Part shown: positions 7,433 to 15,501 of the stretch, in pieces
Layout: every line of letters begins with the position of its first letter
How positions within the stretch are numbered: position 1 is the first letter of the stretch
Assembly (NCBI GenBank): GCA_025331435.1
Contig: JAIWNI010000256.1
Coordinates: 1 to 16,250 of the forward strand
DNA length: 16,250 nt
From: Choanephora cucurbitarum
Lineage: Eukaryota > Mucoromycota > Mucoromycetes > Mucorales > Choanephoraceae
Direction: 5' to 3'
The notes under the pieces: model-generated
What the model saw: the letters and a program-made list of their open reading frames with translations, nothing else
Databases searched by the model: none
What the model was told of the DNA's origin: nothing
Program-made: the position numbers and the translations under genes

Positions 7433-8745
7433 ATGGAATCTGAAACTATAACACTGCTTACCAATTATCTATCTACTTGGAGTTTCCTGATGGAACTACC
7501 AAACAGCAAATTGCCTATTTGAACAAAAATGCTCATAAGTTTGTTCTACACAATGATATTCTCTATCGCTTTAATCCTGAAGTTAACGCTGGTCTCAAGA
7601 AGGTGCTTAACAAAAAGGAAGCTCAAGATGCTATTGTAATGTACCATCATCATCCTCTCGGTGGACATTTTGCCTACTCTAATACAATGCACAAGATATC
7701 ACACAAATACTATTGGGATAATATGTCTCGTTCCATTTTGGATTACATCAGACAATGTCCACAATGTCAGTTACAAGGAAATAAGACAAAATCGGAAAGG
7801 CTCAATCCAATTCCAGTTACCAATAAACCCTTTGAACGTGTTGGTATTGACGTCAAGCATGTATCTACTTCTCGTCTTGGATCTCGATACATCATAGTTG
7901 GAATCGATTATTTGACAAAATATGTTGAAGCCCGAGCATTACAATTTCAAACCTCTTCCGATGTTGCTCTTTTCATATATGAAGACATTATTTGTAAACA
8001 TGGATGTCCAAAGTATATTAACACTGACAATGGAAAACCAATGGTCTCGGATCTCATTCGACAAGTATGTAAACAGTTTAACATCATACATAAAACCATT
8101 ACGCCATACAACAGTCAATCTCAAGGATTGGTTGAACGGTTCAATCGAGTGATCGATCAAGTTTTACAAAGAAGATTTCCACATCAAAAGAAGGACTGGG
8201 ATATGTACTTGCATGCAACACTATTTGCATACCGCAGTATCAAACAAGAAACTACTAAGCATTCACCTTTCTTTATGCTTTATGGCTATGAGCCGCCCAC
8301 TCCGTTTGATAACTCGCATTCTCTGTACAATCCAAAAGATTCCAATTTTGACTATCAATTAATTATCAGAACATCTCAACAGATATTGTACCTGAATCAA
8401 ATTCGTGACTCCGCTGTTAAAAATATTGAAACCTCACAACGTAATCAAGTAAAACGAATCGACAAAGTCCTCTTGGAAACCAAAAAGGAATTGAAACCAC
8501 CCTTTCAACTTGGTGATTTGGTTTTGCTTTACAAAGATTACAGGTCAACCTCCTGGAGTGGAAAGATAGAAACCACTTGGGATGGTATCTTTATTGTACA
8601 TCAACTACTTGGTAAAGGCACTTATTATCTCAAGAACTTCTCTAATCCAGAAGATACAAAGTTACGAAGAGTACATGGTAACCGCATGAAGAAATATCTG
8701 GAACCTCAAGTCAAGTGGAACCAGATCACTCAAACATACTGCTAG
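7433..8745 (+). CDS. pol: Integrase of the Ty3/Gypsy element
   Basis: Integrase, which inserts the cDNA into the host genome. The HHCC zinc domain is visible (MYHHHPLGGH ... CPQCQ). The DDE core has Asp in VGIDVKHVS, Asp in INTDNGKP and Glu in GLVERFNR, with 35 residues between the last two, as expected. The C-terminal GPY/F-like module (TTWDGIFIVHQLLGKG) ends with HGNRMKKY; no chromodomain follows. The main frame is open from 7442 to TAG 8743-8745 but has no early ATG. The only fitting start is ATG 7433 in another frame (MESETITLLTNYLST), joined by one missing T near 7476-7477. A separate start is therefore possible but rests on that correction. It sits 536 bp beyond the RNase H stop. Confidence 0.88.
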
Positions 8746-8801
8746 AGTGTTTCATTTCTCAACTTACCAATCAATTACTACTTCGCCTCTCTACAAAAAA
8801 C

Positions 8802-8809
8802 TATAAATA
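8802..8809 (+). promoter_or_regulatory. TATA box ahead of the accessory ORF
   Basis: TATAAATA lies 86 bp upstream of the accessory ORF's ATG (8895). An A/C-rich leader without any ATG runs between them (ACTTCATTCAACTCAACCAC, ATCACCAATTATC), which looks like a yeast-type 5' UTR. The arrangement suggests that a separate mRNA starts inside the retroelement. Inference from spacing and composition only. Confidence 0.45.
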
Positions 8810-8894
8810 CAATCAATTATTTTACAATAAAGCACTTCATTCAACTCAACCACATTCAATACATCTATCACCAATTATCAATTATTATCTTATC

Positions 8895-9756
8895 ATGTCT
8901 GACTACGATTCTGACGAAGTTGTCAAGGACAAGCAATCTCCCAACATCGAATTCGAAAAAAGAATGCGCTTTCTTCGTATCCTCGACGAACGCAATCGAG
9001 TCTCAGGTACTAGCGAAGACCCTTTTAACATGCAACAAAACGAAAACATCGGCGAAGTCTTCGATGAAGCCTATCAGTACCAACACCCCCCCCCCAATTT
9101 GTTCGAAAACGCTGATGAACAACCAGTTGGCGGTGAGGTCTTCGAAGAATTCCCCGAAATCGACAAGCCCAACCCAGATCCTTTTACACCCGACGGCCGT
9201 AAAGCAAGAAATGATACTACACATGCTCCCAAACCATATCAAGAACCACCTGCACAAAAGGTCGATTGGTCAAAAGCAAAGGTGCCTTCAAACCTGCTCA
9301 TCAAAGGCAGATCCATAAGAACCCAAGTATCAAGGATTTAAAATAAAGGGACGCTCGGCTGACTCACACAAGCAGAAGCAAAAGCAACTACATCTTGTCG
9401 ACAGACCCGAAAAACAGCAAACCGACTTCGCACCTGACAGCGACCTGTTCCCTCAACGATATGTTGACACCCTTCAAGAACAGCTTAGTTCTTACATATA
9501 CTCCACCGAACAACGCAACAAACACCAACAGCATGCTATGGAAAAGATGAACAACATTGTAGAATACATTGTTAAGCTTTGTCATCGAGTTTTCCATCAT
9601 ACACCACCAACAACCTCCGCTGATTACAAGTTGTATTGCGTTTATCGTGCCGACAGGGTTAAAGACATTACCAAATTCCGTCGAGCCCAATACGAACACC
9701 TTCGAAGACGTGTTGTTCACGAAGATCCTTGGTCATCTATTAGACCCAAAGAATAA
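8895..9756 (+). CDS. Accessory ORF of unknown function after integrase (one frameshift)
   Basis: I do not recognise this gene. From ATG 8895, frame 1 gives 148 aa to TAA 9339-9341. A second frame, open from 9319 without an ATG at its start, carries on for 145 codons to TAA 9754-9756. One extra base near 9316 would join them into a protein of roughly 290 aa. The N-terminus is acidic (MSDYDSDEVVKD), the middle is Pro/Asp/Glu-rich (FEEFPEIDKPNPDPF), and the C-terminal third is basic and predicted helical (FRRAQYEHLRRRVVHEDP). No signal peptide or membrane segment is visible, so it is not a typical envelope. It uses more C-ending codons (GAC, AAC, TTC, ATC) than gag and pol, which hints at a different origin. 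A C10 run at 9086-9095 is slippage-prone. It is probably expressed from its own TATA box. Confidence 0.6.
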
Positions 9757-9845
9757 TAAATTTACTTTATTTTCTGATCTGCATAAATTTTATCTTTACA
9801 TTTTAACTTCATCATGGGACATGATTTTCTCCAACCCCGCGGAGA

Positions 9846-10570
9846 TGTTACGAGCAATAATTTAGCACTTCATGATTATATGCTTTAGTACTTCTTTACT
9901 TTACTTCTCAAACTTTTACTTTTATTATTTCCATTTCTTATTATCGTTATTATAAATCAATATCTATCTTTATCTTATTCTGATTATACTTACTACACTA
10001 TTTTTATCACTCTTACCCCAATATTATTTGAAACTCACAATCACACTTATCCATTTTACGAATCAGATCTATTATAACATATTATCTTATTGAAATCTTT
10101 TCAATCTTCCCCAACAATATTTGTATCTCATCATCATTATATTATTCAATTGGTTAACAACACTTTCAGATGAGTAACTGACTCATAAAATAACTTAGTT
10201 TAGATCCTTTTAGATTAGGACTGTCATCATTAGGATGAACAGTATAAATATAAATAACTTTTATTAAATAAACAAGAAGCTCTTTTCTACCTTTATTCTT
10301 ACTATATACTTTTGATATTAACTTTGCCGCTTAGACAGGCTTTATATTGTTAAGACTTCCCTTGATTAATTGCTAATACGCTTAATCATTGTATCATTTA
10401 TAGATTATCTTTTATCTTCTTTTACTTTTTCTTTTATCTTATATCTCTTTTTACGGTTCGTTACCTAAACAACGTGGTGCTCATTACATTACAATCGTTC
10501 CTCTCTTTGGTTCTGTTGTATCATTGACTCTGACTCGTTACTGGCAAAATACTACCTTCGTCTTGTAACA
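9846..10570 (+). repeat. 3' LTR
   Basis: Proposed 725-bp LTR from TGTTACGAG to CTTGTAACA, ends that are inverted repeats in 8 of 9 positions. The right end is certain from the match to the 5' LTR. The left end is supported by the inverted repeat and by a weak purine stretch (GCGGAGA, 9839-9845) that could be the polypurine tract. Inside are TGACTCAT (10179-10186), TATAAATA (10243-10250) and the 14-nt primer-binding-site copy (10475-10488). The 89 bp between the accessory ORF stop and the LTR hold nothing else I can name. Confidence 0.65.
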
Positions 10571-10608
10571 CTGTAACAACTCCACTTGTGCCACTTTATA
10601 GAAAAGAT

Positions 10609-10614
10609 AAAAAA
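10609..10614 (-). terminator. RNA polymerase III terminator of tRNA-Ile
   Basis: Six T on the minus strand directly after the tRNA 3' end: the standard oligo-T stop for Pol III. Confidence 0.85.
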
Positions 10615-10688
10615 TGCTCATTACAGGGGTCGAACCTGTGACCTTGGCGTTATTAGCACCACGCTCTAACCAACTGAGCTAAACGAGC
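10615..10688 (-). tRNA. tRNA-Ile (anticodon AAT)
   Basis: An intact 74-nt tRNA. The acceptor stem GCTCGTT pairs with AATGAGC (one G-U). The D arm is GCTC/GAGC, the anticodon loop CTAATAA gives AAT (read as IAU after editing), and the T arm ACAGG-TTCGACC-CCTGT is perfect. There is no intron and CCA is not encoded. The A box (TAGCTCAGTTGG) and B box (GGTTCGACCCC) are intact, and a T6 terminator follows. Its 3' end lies 44 bp from the end of the LTR element, whose primer-binding site matches this tRNA exactly. Likely a functional host gene. Confidence 0.96.
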
Positions 10689-10736
10689 ACCTTTCTTTCG
10701 CTTTTTCATAACTTTTTTACACTTGTGTAACCAAAG

Positions 10737-10766
10737 TCACGTGATCTCCCCCTTTACAGCCAATCA
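10737..10766 (+). promoter_or_regulatory. E-box plus CCAAT box upstream of the LINE
   Basis: TCACGTGA (10737-10744) and CCAATCA (10760-10766) lie 145-175 bp upstream of LINE ORF1. Both are common activator sites in fungal promoters (bHLH and the CCAAT-binding complex). They may belong to the LINE's internal 5' promoter or to the host tRNA flank; I cannot place the LINE 5' end. Nothing else is recognisable in 10689-10910. Confidence 0.4.
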
Positions 10767-10910
10767 GAACGCTAATACACTAAAGAAGTCTATTAGCCAG
10801 AAGCCTAGTCAACTCATCATCACATACGTAACCTTGGATAACAAGCTTAGATCTTCAGGCACCTTCCAGCGTAATTTTTTTCAAGTCCTTTTGGAACATT
10901 AGTTTTCAAG

Positions 10911-11837
10911 ATGACTTCACCAATGCAACTGAATGCACCCACCTCTTTCGTGCGCGATCAACCTGTTGACGTGCACCAGCTCTACAATCTTGTTGTGCAA
11001 TTGCAACAACAAGTTCAACAACACGATGGGCTCTTCAAACACATAGAGTCTCTACAAGAAAAAATTTTTTCCCTAGAGGAAAAAAACAAAAAACTAATCT
11101 CTGAGAATGAAAGACTTCTCAATATGGTTAACACTCAGGTGACGTTGCCTGATACTCAAGCTTCTGTGCCAACAGATGGTCCTGCTGCTTCCTCTTGGGC
11201 GGATACCGCTGCCAAACCCGCCGCTCCTACCTCTGCACCTGCCAAGAAGGCTCGTGCACCTTCTACCAAAAAGCGTGTAGCTGCTGCTCGCGCTTTCATG
11301 AGCCCTGAGGCCAAAGGTCCTCAAGGCTTTAAGTACATTTACCTTGGGCGTTCACGAAAGATCAACCGATCTGAAGTGCGCTCTCGTCTCAGACGCATTG
11401 GCGTCGATACCGGTCGTGTCCTCGACATCTCTTTTCCTGCTTCTGGTGTTCTTGGTGTGCTGATGCATGTTCAGTATGTGGAGCAATTCACTGCTGTCAT
11501 GCAGAAGGCTGGCGCTGAGCTTGTGAAGGATTTCGATCCTTTGGATCCATCCAACCTTGCTGATCCCAAGTTTGCCTCTCTGTCGGTCGACCAACGTGCC
11601 GCTCAAATGCATGAGCTGGTTAACGGTCGTGCTCTTGACACTCTCTCTTTCCTTCGTCCTGTTGTTGTCGGTTCTGTTGCCCGTTCCTTTTTGGATTGGG
11701 GATGGATCGATGACACCGATCTCCGTTCTGCTGTCGCCGCTGCTCACTCTCGCCAACAGGCTCAAGATCCCCGTGCCAAGTCCTTTGCTTTCTCAAAGAC
11801 CGGCTCTGACGATAGTGATTCTGTAATGTCTCTTTAA
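10911..11837 (+). CDS. LINE ORF1 protein (RNA-binding, coiled coil)
   Basis: A 308-aa protein, probably the nucleic-acid chaperone that coats LINE RNA. ATG 10911 has A at -3 and is the first ATG of the frame. Residues about 20-75 form a long heptad pattern (IESLQEKIFSLEEKNKKL), a likely coiled coil for trimerisation. An Ala/Pro/Thr-rich linker (about 85-125) ends in a basic cluster (KKARAPSTKKRVAAAR) that could be a nuclear localisation signal. Residues about 138-205 look RRM-like: the strand YIYLGRS and a later strand GVLGVLMHVQYVE flank a basic helix. There is no CCHC knuckle. The C-terminus is Ser/Asp-rich (GSDDSDSVMSL). The stop overlaps the ORF2 start as TAATG. The RRM call is by pattern only. 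Confidence 0.8.
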   Translation: MTSPMQLNAPTSFVRDQPVDVHQLYNLVVQLQQQVQQHDGLFKHIESLQEKIFSLEEKNKKLISENERLLNMVNTQVTLPDTQASVPTDGPAASSWADTAAKPAAPTSAPAKKARAPSTKKRVAAARAFMSPEAKGPQGFKYIYLGRSRKINRSEVRSRLRRIGVDTGRVLDISFPASGVLGVLMHVQYVEQFTAVMQKAGAELVKDFDPLDPSNLADPKFASLSVDQRAAQMHELVNGRALDTLSFLRPVVVGSVARSFLDWGWIDDTDLRSAVAAAHSRQQAQDPRAKSFAFSKTGSDDSDSVMSL

Positions 11838-11839
11838 TG
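11835..11839 (+). promoter_or_regulatory. TAATG stop/restart junction between LINE ORF1 and ORF2
   Basis: The ORF1 stop TAA (11835-11837) shares its last A with an ATG (11837-11839) that opens the ORF2 frame, beginning MSPLTDPF and soon reaching the endonuclease motif SIWNANGL. UAAUG junctions drive termination-reinitiation in some LINEs (SART1 of silkworm is the known case). The overlap is seen directly; coupling is inferred. Confidence 0.8.
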
Positions 11840-12842
11840 AGTCCTCTTACAGATCCTTTCTCTATACCCACCCCTCTCCGCTCCTTCTCTCTAAGCATCT
11901 GGAATGCTAATGGCCTTCGGGCCTCAACCATCCACGATGTCCTATCCCATGTCCTCCACACCGATGTCCTCTTTGTGACAGAAACTTGGCTCACATGCTG
12001 GCTATCTACCAATTGAATGGTCTCAGTACCATCTCTATGGCAAGAAGCTAGTTAATGCTCACAACCGTGGATCTGGTGGTGTTTCGGCACTCATCTCTCC
12101 CCATTGTCAACACTCTGTCTCTCAACTTCCCTCTCTCAATGCATACACTCTTTCACTTGAAAATTGATAAGGTCAATGTGCATTGTGTTTATTTTCCACC
12201 CAGTATCTCTAATGATCTGGTGTTATCCGCTTTACAACAAATCCCCCTTCACTCTGACTCCATTATCTGTGGTGACTTCAATGCTCGCTTTGGTGCTCTT
12301 ACCGGTGATTCCGCTACCAATCCCCGTGGACTTGCTATGGCAACATGGCTTGAACAATGTGGGTTGGCTGTGCTCAACTCGTCTCTTTCTCCAGGTGTTG
12401 CTACCTTTTCTACGTTTCGGCGTGAAAGGGAAGTGAGTAGCATCATCGATCTGTTCGTGACAAATATACCTGCAAAGGATATGCGTTCGGCTCAGATCGT
12501 GGTAGAATCTGACTTGTCTCTTGGCTCTGACCATAGATTGTTGACTCTGTCTTTCGACTATGCGTCTGTGGCTGCTGGTGCTTCGGCGCCAACCTTGGCT
12601 CCTAGACGGCTTTGGAACCTGTCTCGCTTGCAAGACACGGAACCGCTAGCTCTGTTTAGGTCCAGGTTTAGGTACTAGTGTCTCGCCCTTGGGTGATGCG
12701 CTGTCCGCTCTGGTTGCTTCTCCTCCTACATGCCGCCCTGACATTGATGGTCTGAATGCTACTCTTAATGAGTGCTTCTACGATTCCTTGGATGGATCGG
12801 TTGGTGTGAGAGCACCTCGGTCTGGTAAGTGGTGGAAGAAAG
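11837..12842 (+). pseudogene. LINE ORF2, AP endonuclease part (four +1 frameshifts)
   Basis: N-terminal part of ORF2, the nuclease that nicks target DNA. Endonuclease motifs appear in order: SIWNANGL and VTETWL (frame from 11837), RGSGGVSALISP (about 12000-12158), ICGDFNAR and GSDHRLLTL (about 12160-12670), then the start of the linker to RT (12671-12842). The sense moves to the next frame four times, near 11996, 12159, 12670 and 12842. Each time one extra base (G, G, A, G) restores continuity if ignored. No in-frame nonsense codon is present within any segment. The key Glu, Asp and His of the catalytic site are all there. As written it cannot make endonuclease joined to RT. Confidence 0.8.
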
Positions 12843-15206
12843 TACTGGACTTCGGAAATCGAGTCTGCTGCTCGTGAACGCGATCGCTGTTATAGTATGT
12901 GGCGTCACGCCCTAGGTGTTGACAAAGCGTACTGGTGGTCGTTGCATCTTGATGCTCATCGTTCGTTCCGTCGTTTGGTATCAAAGGCAAAACGTCTCTC
13001 TTGGAAGAATTTCTGTGCCCAACTTGAAAAAGATTTCTCTAAAGCTACGGCCTCTCTTTCAAGGATAAAAAGGCGTCGTGACTGCTCATCAACCTATGCT
13101 CATCCTGACGGTCCTGCTGCATCAGTGGATACCATGGCCTCTCACTTGGCCACTGTCTACAACGGTTCCCTTTTGCCTGCGCCTGACGCTCGCCCTTCTG
13201 CTCCATCACCTCACGATAGTTTGCTTCCCTATGCTCTACCTCAAGATTTGGACATTTTCTCTGTAGATGCTATCATGGATCACATCAAGCGGTTACCTCT
13301 ACGCAAGGCACCGGGTAGCGATCACCTGAAAGCAGAAATGCTGAAGGCCGTTGCAACGGACCTTGCCCCGCTCCTCTCTCTCTTCTTCTCTCTGTGTTAT
13401 CAATGGTCTTACACTCCTTCTCTCTGGCGTCTAGCCAGTGTATTTCCGATACACAAGAAAAACGATCCCTCTGATCCTGCAAACTATCGGCCAATCTCTC
13501 TGACGTCGGTTATGCGTAAGCTCTTTGAGTTTGCCATCTCTGACTGTCTCTATGAACACTCGCCTCCACTTGACATTGCGCAAGGTGGCTTTCGCCCGCA
13601 GCGTAGCCCTCTGGATCAAGCCCTCTGCTTGCATGACTTGATGCATGACTACCTGCTTACCAATCATTGCCGTCCTGTGGTTGCTTTCCTTGACATCAAG
13701 GCTGCTTATGACACTGTTGACCGACGTGTCATCTGGAATGCTCTGGCTGATTCTTCTCTACCCCGCCCACTTCTTGGATTGCTCATCAACTTGTTTGATG
13801 ACGTTCAGATTTCGGTGCTGATCGCTAACCATTCCTCTGCGCCTTTCTCTCCTGTCACTGGTGTTCTCCAAGGCTCTGTTCTTTCCCCGCATCTGTACTC
13901 TCTGTACATCAACTCTCTTCCCTCTGCGCTTCGCTCTGCTGCCTCGGCTGGTACTACTTTGGTATGTCCACCTGGTTCGCCTTCTACCTCTCCAATTCCT
14001 CTGAATTGTCTTCTTTTTGCGGACGACGTTGCGATCATTGGCTCTCGTAGTCAGGTCCAACGGATGCTGAACATTGCTGCTGAGCATTCTCGCTCCCTCG
14101 GATATCGCTGGAGTCCGTCTAAATGTGCTGTCCTCAACGCACGACCTGATGGCCCACGATTGACGTTGTACGATGAACCGTTACCGCTCGTTGACGAATT
14201 TGTATACCTCGGTGTACCTTTTCGCTCAAAGGGCATTTCTGGTCCAGATCTTGTCTCTTTTCGTGCAGCTAAGGCTGTCAAGACCATGGCCCTGCTGGTC
14301 TCAGTAGGTGTCCACCGTAACGGCTTCTCTCTCCTCCTGTCCTCTCGACTGTATGCCTGCTTTATCCGTCCCAAGATAGAGTATGGCCTGGCTATTGCCC
14401 GTATCTCCTCTTCAGATATGAAACAGCTCGATGACCTTCAAAACCGGCTGGTCCGTATGTTCATTGGTGGCTCTTGGTTTCAAGTAGCAAAACACATCAC
14501 TTGCCTGCCTGCCATGATTCATAGGTACAATGTCCTTGTCACAAGATACGTTCTTCGTGTACAATACCTCCCTGATGACTGCTTGCTTGTGCTCTTACGT
14601 GATCAACTGCGGTACCCTCGCCTTACTAAGCTTCTTCAACAGAATGCTCTCTACCTCTCTCTCCCTGATCCACCGCCTGTCTCTAATGTTGAGCTTCGTG
14701 CTCACTTTAGGCGATATTGGCAGGATCAGTTCAACCGCCAAATGGCAACTCAAGCTTCTCGTGGCCGTGCTGTCCTCTTGCGTGCCTGTCGTCCGTGCAC
14801 TTCAAAGCCGGATCCAATCCTCTACCTCCCAATGACAACTACTGCTCGCAGTAGGCTTGTTCGTTGGCGTCTAGGTCGCTTTGCGAATCTTCGTGAAGAA
14901 TGTCCCTGCCTCTCCGGTGCCTACATTTCAAGAGATCATTTCTTGTCTTGTAGTGCACTTGATCCATCCCTCTTTTTCGACCTCCCTTCTCCTCCGGCTG
15001 GCGTTCATCCGATCGACCATGCCCTCAACTCTCTGCCTGTAAAGGCTTCCACTGGTCCTCCTCCTTTTTGGTCCTCTCTTCTCCAATTGCTTCATGCAAT
15101 AGACTCTCTGGTGCATCCTCTTGCTACCATCGCTCCAGAACCTGATCCAAATGGATCATGGCTTCCTCCTCCTCCTCCTCCTCCTTCTCCTCCGATCTCT
15201 CCATAG
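12843..15206 (+). CDS. LINE ORF2, reverse transcriptase part with C-terminal CCHC finger
   Basis: A single open frame from the shift at 12843 to TAG 15204-15206; the first ATG is 12897. RT blocks are visible in order: LRKAPGSDHLKAEML, HKKNDPSDPANYRPISLTS, GGFRPQRSPLDQ, LDIKAAYDTV with catalytic Asp at 13692, VLQGSVLSPHLYSLYIN, and the catalytic FADD at 14016-14027. The thumb and connection region follows. A C-x-C-x9-H-x3-C finger (14901-14951) is in the place where LINE ORF2 proteins carry their terminal knuckle. The extreme C-terminus is polyproline encoded by a CTC/TCC run. It performs target-primed reverse transcription. The 2.3-kb frame is undamaged, in contrast to the endonuclease half. 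Confidence 0.92.
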   Translation, partial: YWTSEIESAARERDRCYSMWRHALGVDKAYWWSLHLDAHRSFRRLVSKAKRLSWKNFCAQLEKDFSKATASLSRIKRRRDCSSTYAHPDGPAASVDTMASHLATVYNGSLLPAPDARPSAPSPHDSLLPYALPQDLDIFSVDAIMDHIKRLPLRKAPGSDHLKAEMLKAVATDLAPLLSLFFSLCYQWSYTPSLWRLASVFPIHKKNDPSDPANYRPISLTSVMRKLFEFAISDCLYEHSPPLDIAQGGFRPQRSPLDQALCLHDLMHDYLLTNHCRPVVAFLDIKAAYDTVDRRVIWNALADSSLPRPLLGLLINLFDDVQISVLIANHSSAPFSPVTGVLQGSVLSPHLYSLYINSLPSALRSAASAGTTLVCPPGSPSTSPIPLNCLLFADDVAIIGSRSQVQRMLNIAAEHSRSLGYRWSPSKCAVLNARPDGPRLTLYDEPLPLVDEFVYLGVPFRSKGISGPDLVSFRAAKAVKTMALLVSVGVHRNGFSLLLSSRLYACFIRPKIEYGLAIARISSSDMKQLDDLQNRLVRMFIGGSWFQVAKHITCLPAMIHRYNVLVTRYVLRVQYLPDDCLLVLLRDQLRYPRLTKLLQQNALYLSLPDPPPVSNVELRAHFRRYWQDQFNRQMATQASRGRAVLLRACRPCTSKPDPILYLPMTTTARSRLVRWRLGRFANLREECPCLSGAYISRDHFLSCSALDPSLFFDLPSPPAGVHPIDHALNSLPVKASTGPPPFWSSLLQLLHAIDSLVHPLATIAPEPDPNGSWLPPPPPPPSPPISP
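15163..15193 (+). repeat. (TCC)n microsatellite coding polyproline
   Basis: About ten CTC/TCC triplets near the end of ORF2, translated mainly as Pro. In-frame triplet expansion, so length changes would not break the frame. Confidence 0.85.
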
Positions 15207-15483
15207 ACAAAATGACCTCTTTAGCCTGCTCACTGCGCAACCACGGTGGTAAGTGATTATCAAAGTTCCCATCCGTTGGTGCTGCCTTTGGGCTCTAAAG
15301 TTGTCTCAGTACTCTGTTGCTCTCTCTTCCTGTCCTTCTGTTTCCTCTTTTCCCTTTTGTTCGTTTTTCTGCTGGGTTTTTTGTACTTTTTCCCACTCTT
15401 TTATTTGGTTTAGTTCATCCAATTCGGCTTATGCTCCATAGAGTTGCCCAAAGAATTGTTGTATATAATAAAATATAATGTTT
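15207..15483 (+). other. LINE 3' UTR
   Basis: 277 bp, T- and C-rich in the middle (CTCTCTCTTCCTGTCC and TTTCCTCTTTTCCC runs), ending in TATATAATAAAATATAATGTTT before tRNA-like sequence. AATAAA at 15466-15471 could be a polyadenylation signal. The end is assigned from the junction with the tRNA-Ala fragment, not from a poly(A) tail. Confidence 0.55.
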
Positions 15484-15501
15484 CACCTGAGCTACATCCC
15501 C
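15484..15501 (-). pseudogene. Truncated tRNA-Ala 5' end (18 nt) at the LINE 3' junction
   Basis: On the minus strand GGGGATGTAGCTCAGGTG is a canonical tRNA-Ala 5' part: acceptor strand GGGGATG, TA, then the D-arm GCTC and the first part of the D-loop, including a perfect A box. It stops in the D-loop, and the next bases are the AT-rich LINE tail. No matching 3' part of a tRNA-Ala (anticodon and T arms) is visible on the other side of the LINE. It is either the remains of a LINE target or a tRNA-like LINE 3' end. Confidence 0.6.

Larger units (their letters stand above)
1925..10570 (+). mobile_element. Ty3/Gypsy-type LTR retrotransposon
   Basis: The element has LTRs with matching right ends (2342 and 10570), a tRNA primer-binding site, gag, and pol domains in the order PR-RT-RH-IN. 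Integrase after RNase H is the Ty3/Gypsy (Metaviridae) order. No chromodomain is visible at the integrase C-terminus. Two extras are unusual: a 536-bp repeat-rich non-coding spacer between RNase H and integrase, and an accessory ORF between integrase and the 3' LTR. Pol carries single-base frameshifts near 5277, 6160 and 7476, so this copy as written is not autonomous. The left limit is uncertain: 1925 is only the outermost point of clear LTR-LTR correspondence, and the Helitron may have interrupted the LTR beyond it. The right flank begins CTGTA; I could not find a matching target-site duplication on the left. Confidence 0.9.
10911..15483 (+). mobile_element. LINE (non-LTR retrotransposon), AP-endonuclease type
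   Basis: Two overlapping ORFs of a LINE: an ORF1 with coiled coil, and an ORF2 with AP endonuclease, RT and C-terminal CCHC finger. The coding part is clearly richer in G+C and C-ending codons than its surroundings. The 5' UTR start is not visible and lies somewhere in 10689-10910. The 3' end is placed at 15483 because tRNA-Ala-like sequence begins at 15484. The tail is AATAAAATATAATGTTT, with no long poly(A). I found no target-site duplication. Confidence 0.85.

Noticed and set aside
6897..7440. Intron joining RNase H to integrase
   Set aside because: No AG between 7340 and 7478, a poor donor near 6889, and stops after every acceptor tried.
9282..9327. 46-nt intron repairing the accessory ORF (GTGCCT...CCCAAG)
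   Set aside because: It restores the frame but has a weak donor and very short length and would remove good coding sense; a single extra base is simpler.
11352..12012. Minus-strand ORFs opposite LINE ORF1 and ORF2
   Set aside because: Arg/Ser-rich shadows of C-ending codons on the coding strand; no domain.
12825..12880. GTAAGT splice donor in LINE ORF2
   Set aside because: It lies within a coding match to the EN-RT linker (SGKWWKK, then WTSEIES), and LINE RNAs are not normally spliced here.
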